64,000 nt of DNA from the NCBI GenBank assembly GCA_024225635.1, contig JAAEMK010000557.1:1-64000 (forward strand), given 5' to 3'. A program made the translations under genes and the position numbers. Each line of letters starts with the position of its first letter. Within the stretch, counting starts at the first letter, position 1. The notes beneath the pieces are model-generated. The model ran no database searches and had not been told where the DNA came from. It was given only the letters and a program-made list of their open reading frames with translations. Below, in pieces: positions 19,363-29,061 of the stretch. This DNA comes from Desulfobacteraceae bacterium. Lineage in GTDB: Bacteria > Desulfobacterota > Desulfobacteria > Desulfobacterales > Desulfobacteraceae.

Positions 19363-19779
19363 ATGGTCAGACCGTTAATAAGCAGACGAGTGGGGTATAA
19401 ACCTGAAGTAAGTTATTTCAAGCCAAGGGGTATACCCATGTTTGACCTTTTGGAGGTGTGTCTTACCGTGGATGAGCGGGAGGCCATTCGCCTGGCCGAT
19501 CTTGAAGGCCTTTCCCACGAGCAGGGCGGCCGGGAGATGGGTGTCTCCAGGGCGACCTTTGGAAGAATCCTGAGAAACGCGAGAAAGACGGTGGCCGACG
19601 CCATCATCAACGGAAAGGCGATCAGTGTCCAGGGCGGTCACTACGAGATCGTCATTACCGAGCGGATGTTCTGCTGTGGCGCCTGCGGCCACAAATGGTC
19701 CGAGTCTCCGGGAACCGGACGGCCCGAGGGGTGTCCTTCCTGCGAGAGCTCCGATATCGATCGCCAGGGCACCACCTGA
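19363..19779 (+). CDS. DUF134 family DNA-binding protein
   Basis: A 138-residue protein of the DUF134 (UPF0251) family. It has the N-terminal RRVGYKPEVSYFKPRGIP, then a sigma-70 region 4-like helix-turn-helix (about residues 38-90: LTVDEREAIRLADLEGLS and MGVSRATFGRILRNARKT), and a C-terminal zinc ribbon (CCGACGHKW, CPSCES). It is probably a transcription regulator; its target is unknown, but it directly follows sat. Confidence 0.85.
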   Translation: MVRPLISRRVGYKPEVSYFKPRGIPMFDLLEVCLTVDEREAIRLADLEGLSHEQGGREMGVSRATFGRILRNARKTVADAIINGKAISVQGGHYEIVITERMFCCGACGHKWSESPGTGRPEGCPSCESSDIDRQGTT

Positions 19780-19851
19780 CCGATCCTTGGTTTTATTGGA
19801 TTTTTGCCGCATGCCGGGGGCCGAAGCCCCCGTGGTACAATGTGCCGGATT

Positions 19852-20580
19852 CTAGTGTCCGATCACCTTGCCGATAAAATCCTTGAGCCGTTCGTTCTTC
19901 GGGTTTGAGAAAAACTCCCCGGGCTCGTTATCCTCCATGATCTTCCCTTCGTCGATGAAGATCACCCTGTCGGCTACTTCCTTTGCAAAACCCATCTCAT
20001 GGGTGACGACCACCATGGTCATGCCGTCCCTTGCAAGTTGTTTCATTACATCCAGTACCTCGCCGATCAGTTCCGGATCAAGGGCGCTGGTGGGTTCGTC
20101 AAAGAGCATCACCTTTGGCTGAAGCGCCAGGGAGCGTGCGATGGCCACCCGCTGCTTCTGGCCGCCCGAGAGCTGGTCCGGATAGTGGCCGGCCCGGTCT
20201 TTCAGCCCAACTTTGTCAAGCAGCTTCATCCCGAGACTGTCGGCATCGTCCTGGTTCATGTTTCTCACCTTGACAGGGCCAAGGGTTACGTTTTTCAGCA
20301 CTGTCATGTGGGGAAAGAGGTTGAACTGCTGGAACACCATCCCTGCCTCGGTGCGGACTTTGTTGATGTCGGTGGAAGAGTCGTACAGATCATAGTTGTC
20401 CACTGTTATCTTTCCCGAGGTGAGGGTCTCTAATTTGTTGATGCAGCGCAGCAGGGTGCTCTTTCCGGACCCGCTGGGTCCGATGATGACCACGACCTCC
20501 CCTTGGTGGATCTCGAGATCGATCCCTTTCAACACCTCAATGCTTCCAAAATTTTTATGCAGGTTCTCTATTTTTATCAT
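19852..20580 (-). CDS. Polar amino acid ABC transporter ATP-binding protein (GlnQ-like)
   Basis: A 242-residue ATPase with Walker [10 protein letters not shown], signature LSGGQKQR, Walker B VMLFDEP and the H-loop VVTHEMGF. The sequence is typical of the GlnQ/HisP group. The frame is open to 20607, but the ATG at 20580 has GGAAG upstream and the normal [12 protein letters not shown] start. No permease or binding protein is adjacent, so it is an orphan here; an array of palindromes lies immediately upstream. Confidence 0.9.
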   Translation of the reverse strand: MIKIENLHKNFGSIEVLKGIDLEIHQGEVVVIIGPSGSGKSTLLRCINKLETLTSGKITVDNYDLYDSSTDINKVRTEAGMVFQQFNLFPHMTVLKNVTLGPVKVRNMNQDDADSLGMKLLDKVGLKDRAGHYPDQLSGGQKQRVAIARSLALQPKVMLFDEPTSALDPELIGEVLDVMKQLARDGMTMVVVTHEMGFAKEVADRVIFIDEGKIMEDNEPGEFFSNPKNERLKDFIGKVIGH

Positions 20581-20609
20581 CAATCTTCCTTTTTTGAAAC
20601 GTATCAAAC

Positions 20610-20867
20610 GGGGTCAGGCTTTTCTTATTGACGCAGCTGCTCCCGGTTTCGAGCTAATAGGCCAATAAGGAAAGCCTTACCCCGTCTTTGTCAGTTCAAA
20701 TGGGGTCAGGCTTTTCTTATTGACGCAGCTGCTCGCGGTTTTGAGCTAATAAGCCAATAGGGAAAGCCTTACCCCGTCTTTGTCCGTTCAAATGGGGTCA
20801 GGCTTTTCTTATTGACACAGCTGCTCGCAGTTTCGAGCTAATAAGCCAATAAGGAAAGCCTTACCCC
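20610..20867. repeat. Three tandem 92-bp repeats, each with a REP-like palindrome
   Basis: Copies start at 20610, 20702 and 20794 with an exact 92-bp period. Each has a 74-bp imperfect palindrome (left arm GGGGTCAGGCTTTTCTTATT, right arm CAATAAGGAAAGCCTTACCC) and an 18-bp spacer. Arms differ at two positions, so the stem has mismatches shared by all copies. They lie between glnQ-like and epmA, both on the minus strand. Confidence 0.9.
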
Positions 20868-20877
20868 GCCTGTTTAT

Positions 20878-21783
20878 TTACAACGCTTCCGGTGTAAAGG
20901 CAACAACATCGTCAATAGAGTGGGCGTCGGTGAAGAGCATGACGAGCCTGTCCACCCCCAGGGCGATCCCGGCCGTATCCGGCATGGAACCAAGATCATT
21001 GAGAAAGGGTTCGGGCATTGGCGTGGCGGGTTTTCCGGCACTGGCCCGGAGCCCGGCTTCCGCTTCAAACCGTTTTTTCTGTTCCGCAGGATCGTTGAGC
21101 TCGGAAAAGCCGTTGGCAAGTTCCATGCCTGCGATGTAGAACTCAAACCGCTCTGAAAAGCGCGGATCTTCGGGTTTCAGTCTTGAAAGGGCGGCCATGG
21201 GCGCAGGATAATCAATGATGCAGGTGGGTTTTCCCCGGCCGAGCCTGGGCTCGATCTCAAAGGCCATGCGTTCGTCAAAGCTTTGGTCGGCAACGGCCTG
21301 TTCAAGGGTTGTGCCGGTATACCGGCTGAAGGCTTCCTCCACGGTGAGAATCTGCGGGAGAGAAGCAAGATCGATGGTTTCTCCCCTGTAGGTAAGGCTG
21401 TCCCCGGAACCTGTCTCCCTGGCCACATGGCGGACAAGGAGGGCGCATTGCTCCATGAGGTTGCGGTAGGTGTGCCCGGCCGTGTACCACTCCAGCATGG
21501 TGAGTTCCGTAAGGTGCCGGTCCCCCCGTTCCTCCTTCCGGAAGCATTTGCAGATTTGAAAGATCCGTTCATGGCCCCTGGCCATAAGACGTTTCATGGC
21601 AAGTTCCGGGGAGGATTGGAGGTACCAGTTTTCGGATTCGAACGAATCTATGTGGGCCTCGGGTGCCGGGGCCGGAATTCGTATGGGGGTTTCTACCTCA
21701 AGGTAGTTGTTTTGGAAAAAAAAGGTGCGAAGGGCCTGGATGACCCGGGCCCGGCGGGTAAGTCGGTCTTTAGGATTTTTCAT
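20878..21783 (-). CDS. epmA: EF-P lysine ligase EpmA (GenX/PoxA)
   Basis: A 301-residue class II lysyl-tRNA synthetase-like protein without the anticodon domain. Such proteins attach beta-lysine to elongation factor P. Motif 2 is seen as CFRKEERGDRHLTELTMLEW and motif 3 as ALGVDRLVMLF. The EF-P gene and epmB are not in the window. It lies 16 bp after the histone-deacetylase-family gene and may share its operon. Confidence 0.92.
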   Translation of the reverse strand: MKNPKDRLTRRARVIQALRTFFFQNNYLEVETPIRIPAPAPEAHIDSFESENWYLQSSPELAMKRLMARGHERIFQICKCFRKEERGDRHLTELTMLEWYTAGHTYRNLMEQCALLVRHVARETGSGDSLTYRGETIDLASLPQILTVEEAFSRYTGTTLEQAVADQSFDERMAFEIEPRLGRGKPTCIIDYPAPMAALSRLKPEDPRFSERFEFYIAGMELANGFSELNDPAEQKKRFEAEAGLRASAGKPATPMPEPFLNDLGSMPDTAGIALGVDRLVMLFTDAHSIDDVVAFTPEAL

Positions 21784-21799
21784 TGTAAAACAAATGGTC

Positions 21800-23116
21800 T
21801 CAGCTTTCTTTAATGATGTAGCGGTCCTGGGGCCGGTCCTGGAGATAGGCCCGGTTGTACCGGTTCATGTCCGCGTTTTTGAACATGGCGTATCCCTGGT
21901 CGATGCAGTTTTGGCAGGCGTTTAACGGAATGTGGACACAGAGAACATGGTTGCCGGTTGAGGCCTGGGAGTCGATCTCAAAGGCTCCCGCGCAATCCCT
22001 GCATATCCGGATTTTTTCCTTCTGGCGCTCAAAGATGTTGTCCGTGTCGTAGAAGATCTCCCTGTGCCGCTGCTGGAGTTCCCCGTGGGTGCCGGCCTTG
22101 GCCCGAAGCTCCATGCGCTGGCCCCAGTACCGGTTGATAATATCCGAGGTGCGCTTGATCTTGTCCGTCACATGGGATGCCTGCTCCAGGCGTACGGGAT
22201 CGTAATCGGGTTCCACCACGGAGGTGTAATCCATGTCCGCCAGGGCAAGGATGATACCTAGGTTGACATAGGGCAGGGCGCCTTCGATGGCGTACCCTCC
22301 CTCGAGAACCGCGATGTCCGGCTTCAGGAGCCGGGTCAGTTCCGCATAGCCCTGGGCGCAAAACTTCATGTTGGTCAGGGGGTCGGTGTAGTGGTTGTCC
22401 TGTCCGGCCGAGTTTATGATGATGTCGGGCTTAAACTCGTCCAGGATGGGAAGCACCGTGTTGTTGATCACATAGAGATACCCTTCGGTGGAGGTTCCCG
22501 GGGGAAGGGGGATGTTGAGGTTGCTCCCCTTTGCATTGGGGCCTCCCAGCTCCTGGGTGAAACCGGAGCCCGGATAGAGGGTCCGTCCGTCCTGGTGAAG
22601 GCTGATGAACAGGGTGTCGGGATCGTGCCAGTAGATGTCGTTGGTGCCGTCCCCGTGGTGGCAGTCCGTATCCACAATGGCAACCCTTCTTACGCCGTAC
22701 TCCTGTCTCAGGTATTCCACCATGATCGCTTCCATGTTGATGTGGCAGAACCCCCTGCCGCCGTGGGCGACCCGCATGGCGTGGTGGCCCGGCGGACGGA
22801 TTAAAGCGAATCCCCGCTCGATCTCCTTTTCCATCACGGCCCTGGCAATGGCCTTGGCCCCGCCGGCACTGATGAGGTGGGACTGGGTGGTGATGCTCGT
22901 CTCGTCCGGAACGCAGAAGTGGACCCGTCGGATATCGTCGGCCGTGATCAGGTCGGGTTTGTACTCCTCGATGCCGTTTATGTCGAAGATTCCCTCTTCC
23001 ATGACCTGGTCCTGGGTATAGAGGAGCCGTTCCTCCCGTTCCGGATGGGTCGGGTCTATGGCCCAGTCAAATGCCGGGAAAAATACAAGGCCTGTTCGTT
23101 TTGACGCTTTCAGCAT
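21800..23116 (-). CDS. Histone deacetylase family protein (acetylpolyamine amidohydrolase-like)
   Basis: A 438-residue zinc amidohydrolase of the arginase/deacetylase fold. Typical motifs are RPPGHHAM, FCHINMEAI, VDTDCHHGDGTNDIY and NSAGQDNHYTDPLTN; the metal ligands D, H and D are present. Bacterial members act on acetylated polyamines, acetoin-related proteins or other amides; the substrate here is unknown. A C-terminal extension (about residues 330-438) has CRDCAG and a Cys-rich stretch absent from the core family. It overlaps the hydantoinase-like gene by 7 bp. Confidence 0.88.
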   Translation of the reverse strand: MLKASKRTGLVFFPAFDWAIDPTHPEREERLLYTQDQVMEEGIFDINGIEEYKPDLITADDIRRVHFCVPDETSITTQSHLISAGGAKAIARAVMEKEIERGFALIRPPGHHAMRVAHGGRGFCHINMEAIMVEYLRQEYGVRRVAIVDTDCHHGDGTNDIYWHDPDTLFISLHQDGRTLYPGSGFTQELGGPNAKGSNLNIPLPPGTSTEGYLYVINNTVLPILDEFKPDIIINSAGQDNHYTDPLTNMKFCAQGYAELTRLLKPDIAVLEGGYAIEGALPYVNLGIILALADMDYTSVVEPDYDPVRLEQASHVTDKIKRTSDIINRYWGQRMELRAKAGTHGELQQRHREIFYDTDNIFERQKEKIRICRDCAGAFEIDSQASTGNHVLCVHIPLNACQNCIDQGYAMFKNADMNRYNRAYLQDRPQDRYIIKES

Positions 23117-24825
23117 TCTGCCCCCGATGGTGTGCCGTCACTGTTCTTGTTCAGTTGGGTGTAGACCTGGCCATAACCTTTTATGAGCCCGGGCTTTACC
23201 TGGAGTTTGGTTCTGAATATTTTGCCCTGGGTTGAAAATTTGCGGACAATGTTGAATTTCTGGAATTCGATCACCTCCACCTCGAGATCATCCGGGGATG
23301 ACCCCGATTTCATGGCCTTTTCACTGAGAAGGGCGTAGGCGCTCTCAATCACATCCTCCTCCGTATAGCCCTTTGAAATTGGTTCCTTGAAATCCTCTTC
23401 CGGTGCCGCAACAATGCCGAGTTCCGTATCCGCCAGGAGGGACACCTCACAGGTGGTCCGGGCAAGCGCGGCGCCAATGGCGTTGGCCACCGAGCTTGCC
23501 GGAACCGATTCCGTCTCGATACCGGACTGGCGCTGGATCTCTTTGGCAAAATAGGGAGCCGGGCCACCCAGGAGAAGAATCTTCCGGGGCTGGATGCGAT
23601 ATCCCTCGAGAAATTCGTGTACCGTATACACAGGTTTCCTGTTGATGCGGTCCACCATCTTGAACGCCTCCTCAACGATTCTTGAGCAGGCGGTCTGGAA
23701 AATGGTTTCCGCCGCCTTAAAAGGGGTTGTGCCGAGCTTTTCGGCAATGTCCGCCATGCCCTCGAGGGACCGCTCTTTATCCTCGGCATCCATGATGTCA
23801 AGGACGATCATGGCATCGGTGGGGGTGGGATGGGACCCGCCAAATGCCATGGCTGGTCCGGACCGGTCCGGGCCGATGATGACGGCGCCGTTTTCCACCC
23901 TGACGCGGCTGTCTCCTCCCAGGCCCTTGGAGTAGGTCTTGAGGGACCGGATCAGGCTTTTGTAAATTCCCCTGCCGATGCCCACCGGTTCCAGGAGCGG
24001 GGCCTGATCGATGAGGATGGCGATGTCCGTTGTGGTTCCCCCGATATCCAGGACCAGGACATCCTTGTCAACAGGGGCATATCCAATGGCCCCCATGACA
24101 CTTGCGGCAGGGCCCGATAGAATGGTCTGGCCGGGAAATTCCATGGATGATTCAAGGTTCATGGTGCCGCCGTCCGCCTTGAGAATCTGGATGGGCGCCT
24201 TGAGTCCCTGTTGCTCGAGGGAGCGTTTCACGGCATGGAAGAAGTCCTTGTGCATGCTGTAAACAGCCGTGTTCAGGTGGACCGTTGCAATCCTTCTGGG
24301 AAAGTTGAGGTTACCGGAGACGTGGTGGCCCAGGAAAACTTTGCTGAAATCCTTTTCCAGGATTTTCTGGATCTGAAGTTCGTGGCTGGGGTTTCTAGGT
24401 GAAAATTTTCCAATGACTCCCACGTGCCTGATCCCCTCTTTCTTGAGGGTTTTGGCAATGGCCCGGATTTCGCCCGGGTCCACCGGACTTCTTTCCCTGC
24501 CCCGGTGGTCGATGGAGCCTGACACGGGAAAGTAATGGGGGCCGGTGCGAAAGAATTTAGGATCGATGCCGGGCCCCGAGCTTACGATGATCCCCACGGG
24601 ATCGATCCGTTGTTGAACGACTGCATTGGTGGTAAGCGTGGTGCTCAGTACAATGCGCTTGATCTCCAGTGGGTCGATGTTGTCAAGAAGAAGTTCCAGG
24701 CCTGAAAGGACGGTGCTGAACAGATCCGATGGATCTGTCGGAACCTTGATTTTTCGCTTGAGTCCCTTTTTGCTCAAGAGAACTGCATCCGTGTGGGTTC
24801 CGCCAACGTCAAGTCCTATTAGCAT
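23110..24825 (-). CDS. Hydantoinase/oxoprolinase family protein (HyuA-like)
   Basis: A 571-residue ASKHA-fold protein with the N-terminal hydantoinase A domain (MLIGLDVGGTHTDAVLL) and the second ATP motif VLDIGGTTTDIAIL. Members hydrolyse cyclic amides or carboxylate ketones in an ATP-dependent way, usually with a HyuB partner, which is missing here. The overlap with the amidohydrolase downstream suggests that the two act on related amide substrates. Confidence 0.88.
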   Translation of the reverse strand: MLIGLDVGGTHTDAVLLSKKGLKRKIKVPTDPSDLFSTVLSGLELLLDNIDPLEIKRIVLSTTLTTNAVVQQRIDPVGIIVSSGPGIDPKFFRTGPHYFPVSGSIDHRGRERSPVDPGEIRAIAKTLKKEGIRHVGVIGKFSPRNPSHELQIQKILEKDFSKVFLGHHVSGNLNFPRRIATVHLNTAVYSMHKDFFHAVKRSLEQQGLKAPIQILKADGGTMNLESSMEFPGQTILSGPAASVMGAIGYAPVDKDVLVLDIGGTTTDIAILIDQAPLLEPVGIGRGIYKSLIRSLKTYSKGLGGDSRVRVENGAVIIGPDRSGPAMAFGGSHPTPTDAMIVLDIMDAEDKERSLEGMADIAEKLGTTPFKAAETIFQTACSRIVEEAFKMVDRINRKPVYTVHEFLEGYRIQPRKILLLGGPAPYFAKEIQRQSGIETESVPASSVANAIGAALARTTCEVSLLADTELGIVAAPEEDFKEPISKGYTEEDVIESAYALLSEKAMKSGSSPDDLEVEVIEFQKFNIVRKFSTQGKIFRTKLQVKPGLIKGYGQVYTQLNKNSDGTPSGAEC

Positions 24826-25102
24826 GGGATCTCCTGTTGTTAACGATTGTGTGCCAATGAACAGCTGTTAAATATTGAGCCTAATTTTGGAACTAATCAG
24901 AAAAAAAAATGGATGTCAATCACAAATTTTTAACAACGGCCCCGGGAGGGGGCTGCTGGCGGGACTGGGGGGTCCGGCACCCCTTGGCACAGGCTAAATC
25001 TTCTTCTGCCGTGTTGACTTTCACGATGTATTATCTTAGGAAGAAAAGAGTCCTAGATGAAACCATTAACTCAATAGACAGGGATAAGGGGAAATCACGA
25101 TT
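24826..25102. other. Divergent intergenic region before the acyl-CoA dehydrogenase
   Basis: A 277-bp region between divergent genes. I see no repeat, RNA or gene. A TTGACT at 25014 lacks a well-placed -10 box, so promoters for either side are not assigned. Confidence 0.4.
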
Positions 25103-26950
25103 ATGGCACAGTTAATTTCAGACCGGAGAGACATTGATTTTGTTCTGCATGAACAGCTTGGGCTGGTCGAGCACGAGACCTTTGCCGAATTCAATAAAAA
25201 GACGGTTGATCTCATTGTTTCAGAAGCAAGGAATCTCGCAGTAAAGGAAATTCTTCCCACACAGAAGCCGGGTGACGAAGAAGGGTGTGTGTTCGATAAC
25301 GGAAAAGTGACTGTTCCGGAGTGCTTCAAGCGGGCTTGGGAACTCTATAAAGAGGGTGAATGGCTTGCCATGACAGATGATCCCGAGGTCGGCGGCCAGG
25401 GCATGCCCAAGCTTGTGGGGCTTGCCGCCAACGAATACCTGATCGGCGCAAACCCTGCGTTCATGCTCTACAGCGGCATGACCCACGGCGCGGCCACCCT
25501 GGTGGAATCGTTTGGTACCGATGAGCAGAAAAAGCTCTACATGGAAAAGATGTTTTCCGGTGAGTGGGGCGGGACAATGCTTCTCACCGAGGCCGAGGCG
25601 GGATCCGATGTGGGGGCCCTGACCACAACAGCTAAGAAAAATGATGATGGCACCTACTCCATCACCGGAACCAAGATATTCATCTCCGCGGGGGAGCACG
25701 ACCTTGCCGAGAACATCATCCATCCGGTGCTTGCACGGATAGAAGGCGCCCCCGAGGGAACCCGGGGCATCTCCCTCTTTCTTGTTCCCAAATATATGGT
25801 GAACGAGGACGGCAGCCTGGGTGAGTTCAACAACGTGGTCTGCACGGGTATTGAAGAGAAGATGGGAATCCACGGCAATGCCACCTGTACCCTCTCCCTT
25901 GGTGAAAAGGGCGAGAGCATCGGCACCCTCCTTGGAGAGGAGAACAAGGGCATGCCCGCCATGTTCAGGATGATGAACGAGGCCCGTGCCTTTGTCGGGC
26001 TCCAGGGCTTTGCCGTTTCCACGGCCTCCTACATGTATTCCCTTGACTATGCACGGACACGGGTTCAGGGCCGCCATCTCCTCAAAGGCAAGGAGCCTGG
26101 AGCCAAGAACTGCCCCATCATTGAGCACCCGGATGTGCGGCGTCAGCTGCTGAACATGAAGGCCTGGGTGGAGGGCATGAGAAGCCTGCTCTACTTCAAC
26201 GGAAAGTGCGCGGATATCGCCGCCACCACCGACGATCCCGCGGAGCGGGAGAAGTACGCCGACATGACGGAGCTGTTGACCCCCCTTGTCAAGGGGTATG
26301 TCACGGATCGCGCCCTCGAGGTGTGCAGCCACGGTGTCCAGGTGTTTGGCGGCTACGGCTACATCAAGGAGTTTCCCGTTGAGCAGCTCATGAGGGATTC
26401 AAGGATCTACATGATCTACGAGGGTACCAACGGTATCCAGGCCATGGATCTGCTGGGAAGAAAACTTGCCATGAAGGGCGGCAAGCTCTTTGCCGATTTC
26501 ATAGACGAGATCCGGGCCGTGATCGTCAGGGCAAGGGAAGTAGAGGGGCTTTCGGCCATCTCCGAACGGGTTGAGAAGGCGGTTGACCGCCTTGAAAGCA
26601 CGGCAAAGGTCATTGGTGAGCGGGCAAGGTCCAAGGATCTGTTGAACGCGTATTCGTTTGCCCATCCCTTTCTCGAGGTTACAGGGGATGTGTCCATGGC
26701 GTGGATGCTTCTCTGGCGGGCATCGGTGGCAGCTCCCAAGCTTGCCAAGAAAGCGGGCAGCCTTGACTGGGAAACCGTGGCGGCAAAGGCGGCCAAGAAC
26801 AAGGATGTGGCCTATTACGCGGGCCAGATACGGACGGCCCAGTTTTTCATCAACACCCTGCTTCCGTCCGCCCTTGCGAAGATGGATGCCATTGTCGAGG
26901 GAGACACCAGCGTAGAGGAGATGCCCGAGGCATCCTTTGGATCAAAATAG
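25103..26950 (+). CDS. Acyl-CoA dehydrogenase
   Basis: A 615-residue FAD enzyme that oxidises acyl-CoA at the alpha-beta position. It shows LTEAEAGSDVGALTT, the segment FGGYGYIKEFPVEQLMRD and YEGTNGIQAMDL, which carries the usual catalytic glutamate. The length and the C-terminal extension (about 460-615) match the long acyl-CoA dehydrogenases common in fatty-acid-degrading sulfate reducers. A phasin-like protein follows. Confidence 0.94.
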   Translation: MAQLISDRRDIDFVLHEQLGLVEHETFAEFNKKTVDLIVSEARNLAVKEILPTQKPGDEEGCVFDNGKVTVPECFKRAWELYKEGEWLAMTDDPEVGGQGMPKLVGLAANEYLIGANPAFMLYSGMTHGAATLVESFGTDEQKKLYMEKMFSGEWGGTMLLTEAEAGSDVGALTTTAKKNDDGTYSITGTKIFISAGEHDLAENIIHPVLARIEGAPEGTRGISLFLVPKYMVNEDGSLGEFNNVVCTGIEEKMGIHGNATCTLSLGEKGESIGTLLGEENKGMPAMFRMMNEARAFVGLQGFAVSTASYMYSLDYARTRVQGRHLLKGKEPGAKNCPIIEHPDVRRQLLNMKAWVEGMRSLLYFNGKCADIAATTDDPAEREKYADMTELLTPLVKGYVTDRALEVCSHGVQVFGGYGYIKEFPVEQLMRDSRIYMIYEGTNGIQAMDLLGRKLAMKGGKLFADFIDEIRAVIVRAREVEGLSAISERVEKAVDRLESTAKVIGERARSKDLLNAYSFAHPFLEVTGDVSMAWMLLWRASVAAPKLAKKAGSLDWETVAAKAAKNKDVAYYAGQIRTAQFFINTLLPSALAKMDAIVEGDTSVEEMPEASFGSK

Positions 26951-26958
26951 ATAGAGAA

Positions 26959-27001
26959 CCGGGCAGTGGGGTTCCGGGGATTCCCCGGGGCCACTGCCCG
27001 G
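26959..27001. terminator. Strong hairpin after the acyl-CoA dehydrogenase gene
   Basis: CCGGGCAGTGG (26959-26969) pairs with CCACTGCCCGG (26991-27001), and the loop holds a second GC-rich palindrome. The T-tract is poor, so it may stabilise the 3' end rather than end transcription fully. Confidence 0.6.
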
Positions 27002-27038
27002 GTGTTTCGTGACTGTTTCCTAAATTCAAGGAGGTATT

Positions 27039-27350
27039 ATGCTTGATTACATGAAAAAGAGTCTTTTGGCCGGTGTGGGCCTGGCGCTCAGGTCGAAAAA
27101 AGAGATCGAAGAGTTTGCTAAGGAGTTTGTAGACCAAAGCAAGATGGACCAGAAAGAGGGGAAAAAGTTTCTGGACGATCTCATGGAAAATTATGATGAA
27201 ACCCGGGAAAAGCTTGACAAGAAGGTGGAGGCGGCTGTGGAAAAAGTCCTTAAGAAGGCCGACATCCCAAGGGGGGCGGAAATCAAGGAGCTCAAGGAAG
27301 AGGTCCGGGAGATCAAGGCCATGCTCGCCGATCTCAAGACCGGCGATTAG
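27039..27350 (+). CDS. Phasin-like / coiled-coil protein
   Basis: A 103-residue, charged and almost fully helical protein of the short polyhydroxyalkanoate granule-associated (phasin superfamily) type, with a heptad pattern in REKLDKKVEAAVEKVL and a second coil in IKELKEEVREIKAMLADL. It has AAGGAGG upstream and lies 3 bp before the ABC1 kinase gene. No PHA synthase is in the window, so granule binding is only inferred. Confidence 0.65.
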   Translation: MLDYMKKSLLAGVGLALRSKKEIEEFAKEFVDQSKMDQKEGKKFLDDLMENYDETREKLDKKVEAAVEKVLKKADIPRGAEIKELKEEVREIKAMLADLKTGD

Positions 27351-27353
27351 CGT

Positions 27354-29051
27354 ATGATCAGTATTCGGAAAATCGGGGGCCTTGGAAGGCGGTACCGCCA
27401 CTTCCAGCGGTATCGTCAGATCCTCGGCATCATCTTCAAGTACGGGTTCGGCAATGTCATCGACGCCCTGAACATCGACCAGTACATAGAGATCGGTCTC
27501 AAACTGATCTCCCGTAACAAGACGGAACGGTTTGAGAAGCTTTCCGGGGCCATGCGGATCCGGATGATCTTTGAGGAGCTCGGCCCCACCTTCATCAAGT
27601 TCGGCCAGATTCTTTCCTCCCGGCCGGACCTCATTCCCGTCAATCTGTTGACTGAACTTGCGCGGCTCCAGGACAGGGTGCCTCCCTTTCCCTTTGACGA
27701 GGTCGCGGGGATCATCTCCTCCGAGTTCGGCCGCCCCCATGAAGAGATATTCGAATACATGGACCGGACGCCCATTGCATCAGCCTCCATCGGCCAGGTG
27801 CACCGGGCCGGCCTTGCAGGGGTCGGGGAGGTCGCTGTCAAGGTCCAGCGTCCTGGCATACGCAAGCTCATCGAGGTGGATCTTGAGATCATGCACCACC
27901 TTGCCACCCTGGCCGAGACCCATGTGGAGGAGATCGCCCCCCACAGGCCTGTCCGCATGGTGGAGGAGTTTGCCAAGAGTCTTTCAAGGGAACTGGACTA
28001 TTCGGTGGAGGCCTCTAACATGGAGCGGATGGCCCGGCAGTTTGCCTCGGACCCCACCGTTCACATTCCCGGTTTCTTTAAAGAAGAATCCAGCCTGCGG
28101 GTGCTCACCATGGAGTTTATCCGGGGGGTGAAGATATCGGCCGTTGGGGAACTCGACCGCCAGGGCATGGACCGGCGCGCCATTACCCAAAACGGGGCCC
28201 AGTTTGTGATGAAGCAGGTGTTTGACCATGGATTTTTCCACGCCGACCCCCATCCCGGCAACCTCTTTGTCCTTCCTGGCAATGTAATCTGCCCGGTGGA
28301 TTTCGGCATGGCAGGCTTTGTGCCGCGGCAGACCCGGGAGATCTTTGTGGATCTAATCCATTGTGTCTACTCAAAGAACATGCGCCTTGGCGCCCGTTTC
28401 CTTCTTGAGCTTGCCGAATATGACACCGAGCCCGACCTGGGGCGCCTGGAAAAGGATATGACCGAATTTGCCGGGTTGTACCTGGAAAAGCCCCTGAAGG
28501 AGATCCGGATCGGCCAGGTGATCAACGATGTCCTTGAAACGTCGGCACACCACGGCCTGAGAATTCCGCCGGATCTTTTCCTGATGATGAAGGCCTTTGC
28601 CGCGGTGGAGGGGGTGGCCAAGAGCCTTGACCCGGATTTTGACATGATTGCCGCCGCCGTCCCTTATGTAAGGGCCGCAAAGCTGTCCAGGCTTTCGCCC
28701 AAAAGGGTCTCCGAGGATGTCATGGGGGTTGTCAGGGAGTCCCTGCGTTTTGCCCGCCTGTTTCCCTCGGATTTTCTGGAGCTTCTCCGCCTTGCCAAGC
28801 TTGGCAAGTTTGGGGTGAACGTCCGGATCGAGGGCCTCGACCGGATGCTTTCCACCTATGACCAGATCAGCAACCGGATCGCCTTTGCCATCATCATCGC
28901 CGCCCTGATCATGGGATCGGCCCAGGTGATCAATTCCGACGTGCCTCCCTTTGTTTTCGGGGTTTCCCTGATCGGGATCGCCGGGTTCATTGCCGCGGTT
29001 CTCATGGGCATATGGCTGCTGGTCGCCATCCTTAAAAAAGGCCGTCTATAA
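27354..29051 (+). CDS. ubiB: ABC1/UbiB-family atypical kinase
   Basis: A 565-residue AarF/ADCK/UbiB protein. Family motifs are FIKFGQILSSRPDLIP (KxGQ), PIASASIGQVHRA (Ala-rich loop), HADPHPGNLF and VDFGMAGF. Two hydrophobic helices at about residues 505-560 anchor it in the inner membrane. The family supports quinone biosynthesis; in a menaquinone-using sulfate reducer the exact role is open. The gene follows the phasin-like gene and is followed by a REP palindrome. Confidence 0.9.
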   Translation: MISIRKIGGLGRRYRHFQRYRQILGIIFKYGFGNVIDALNIDQYIEIGLKLISRNKTERFEKLSGAMRIRMIFEELGPTFIKFGQILSSRPDLIPVNLLTELARLQDRVPPFPFDEVAGIISSEFGRPHEEIFEYMDRTPIASASIGQVHRAGLAGVGEVAVKVQRPGIRKLIEVDLEIMHHLATLAETHVEEIAPHRPVRMVEEFAKSLSRELDYSVEASNMERMARQFASDPTVHIPGFFKEESSLRVLTMEFIRGVKISAVGELDRQGMDRRAITQNGAQFVMKQVFDHGFFHADPHPGNLFVLPGNVICPVDFGMAGFVPRQTREIFVDLIHCVYSKNMRLGARFLLELAEYDTEPDLGRLEKDMTEFAGLYLEKPLKEIRIGQVINDVLETSAHHGLRIPPDLFLMMKAFAAVEGVAKSLDPDFDMIAAAVPYVRAAKLSRLSPKRVSEDVMGVVRESLRFARLFPSDFLELLRLAKLGKFGVNVRIEGLDRMLSTYDQISNRIAFAIIIAALIMGSAQVINSDVPPFVFGVSLIGIAGFIAAVLMGIWLLVAILKKGRL

Positions 29052-29061
29052 CGCACTATAC

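Noticed and set aside
20610-20867. CRISPR array
   Set aside because: Units are 92-bp tandem copies with conserved palindromes and identical spacers, with no unique spacers and no cas genes.
23110-23116. UGA at the end of the hydantoinase-like gene as selenocysteine
   Set aside because: Readthrough would add a short tail without similarity, while the overlap with the next start is ordinary coupling.
24985-25000. Sigma-54 promoter (TGGCAC) before the acyl-CoA dehydrogenase
   Set aside because: TGGCAC is present but no TGC element follows at the required spacing.
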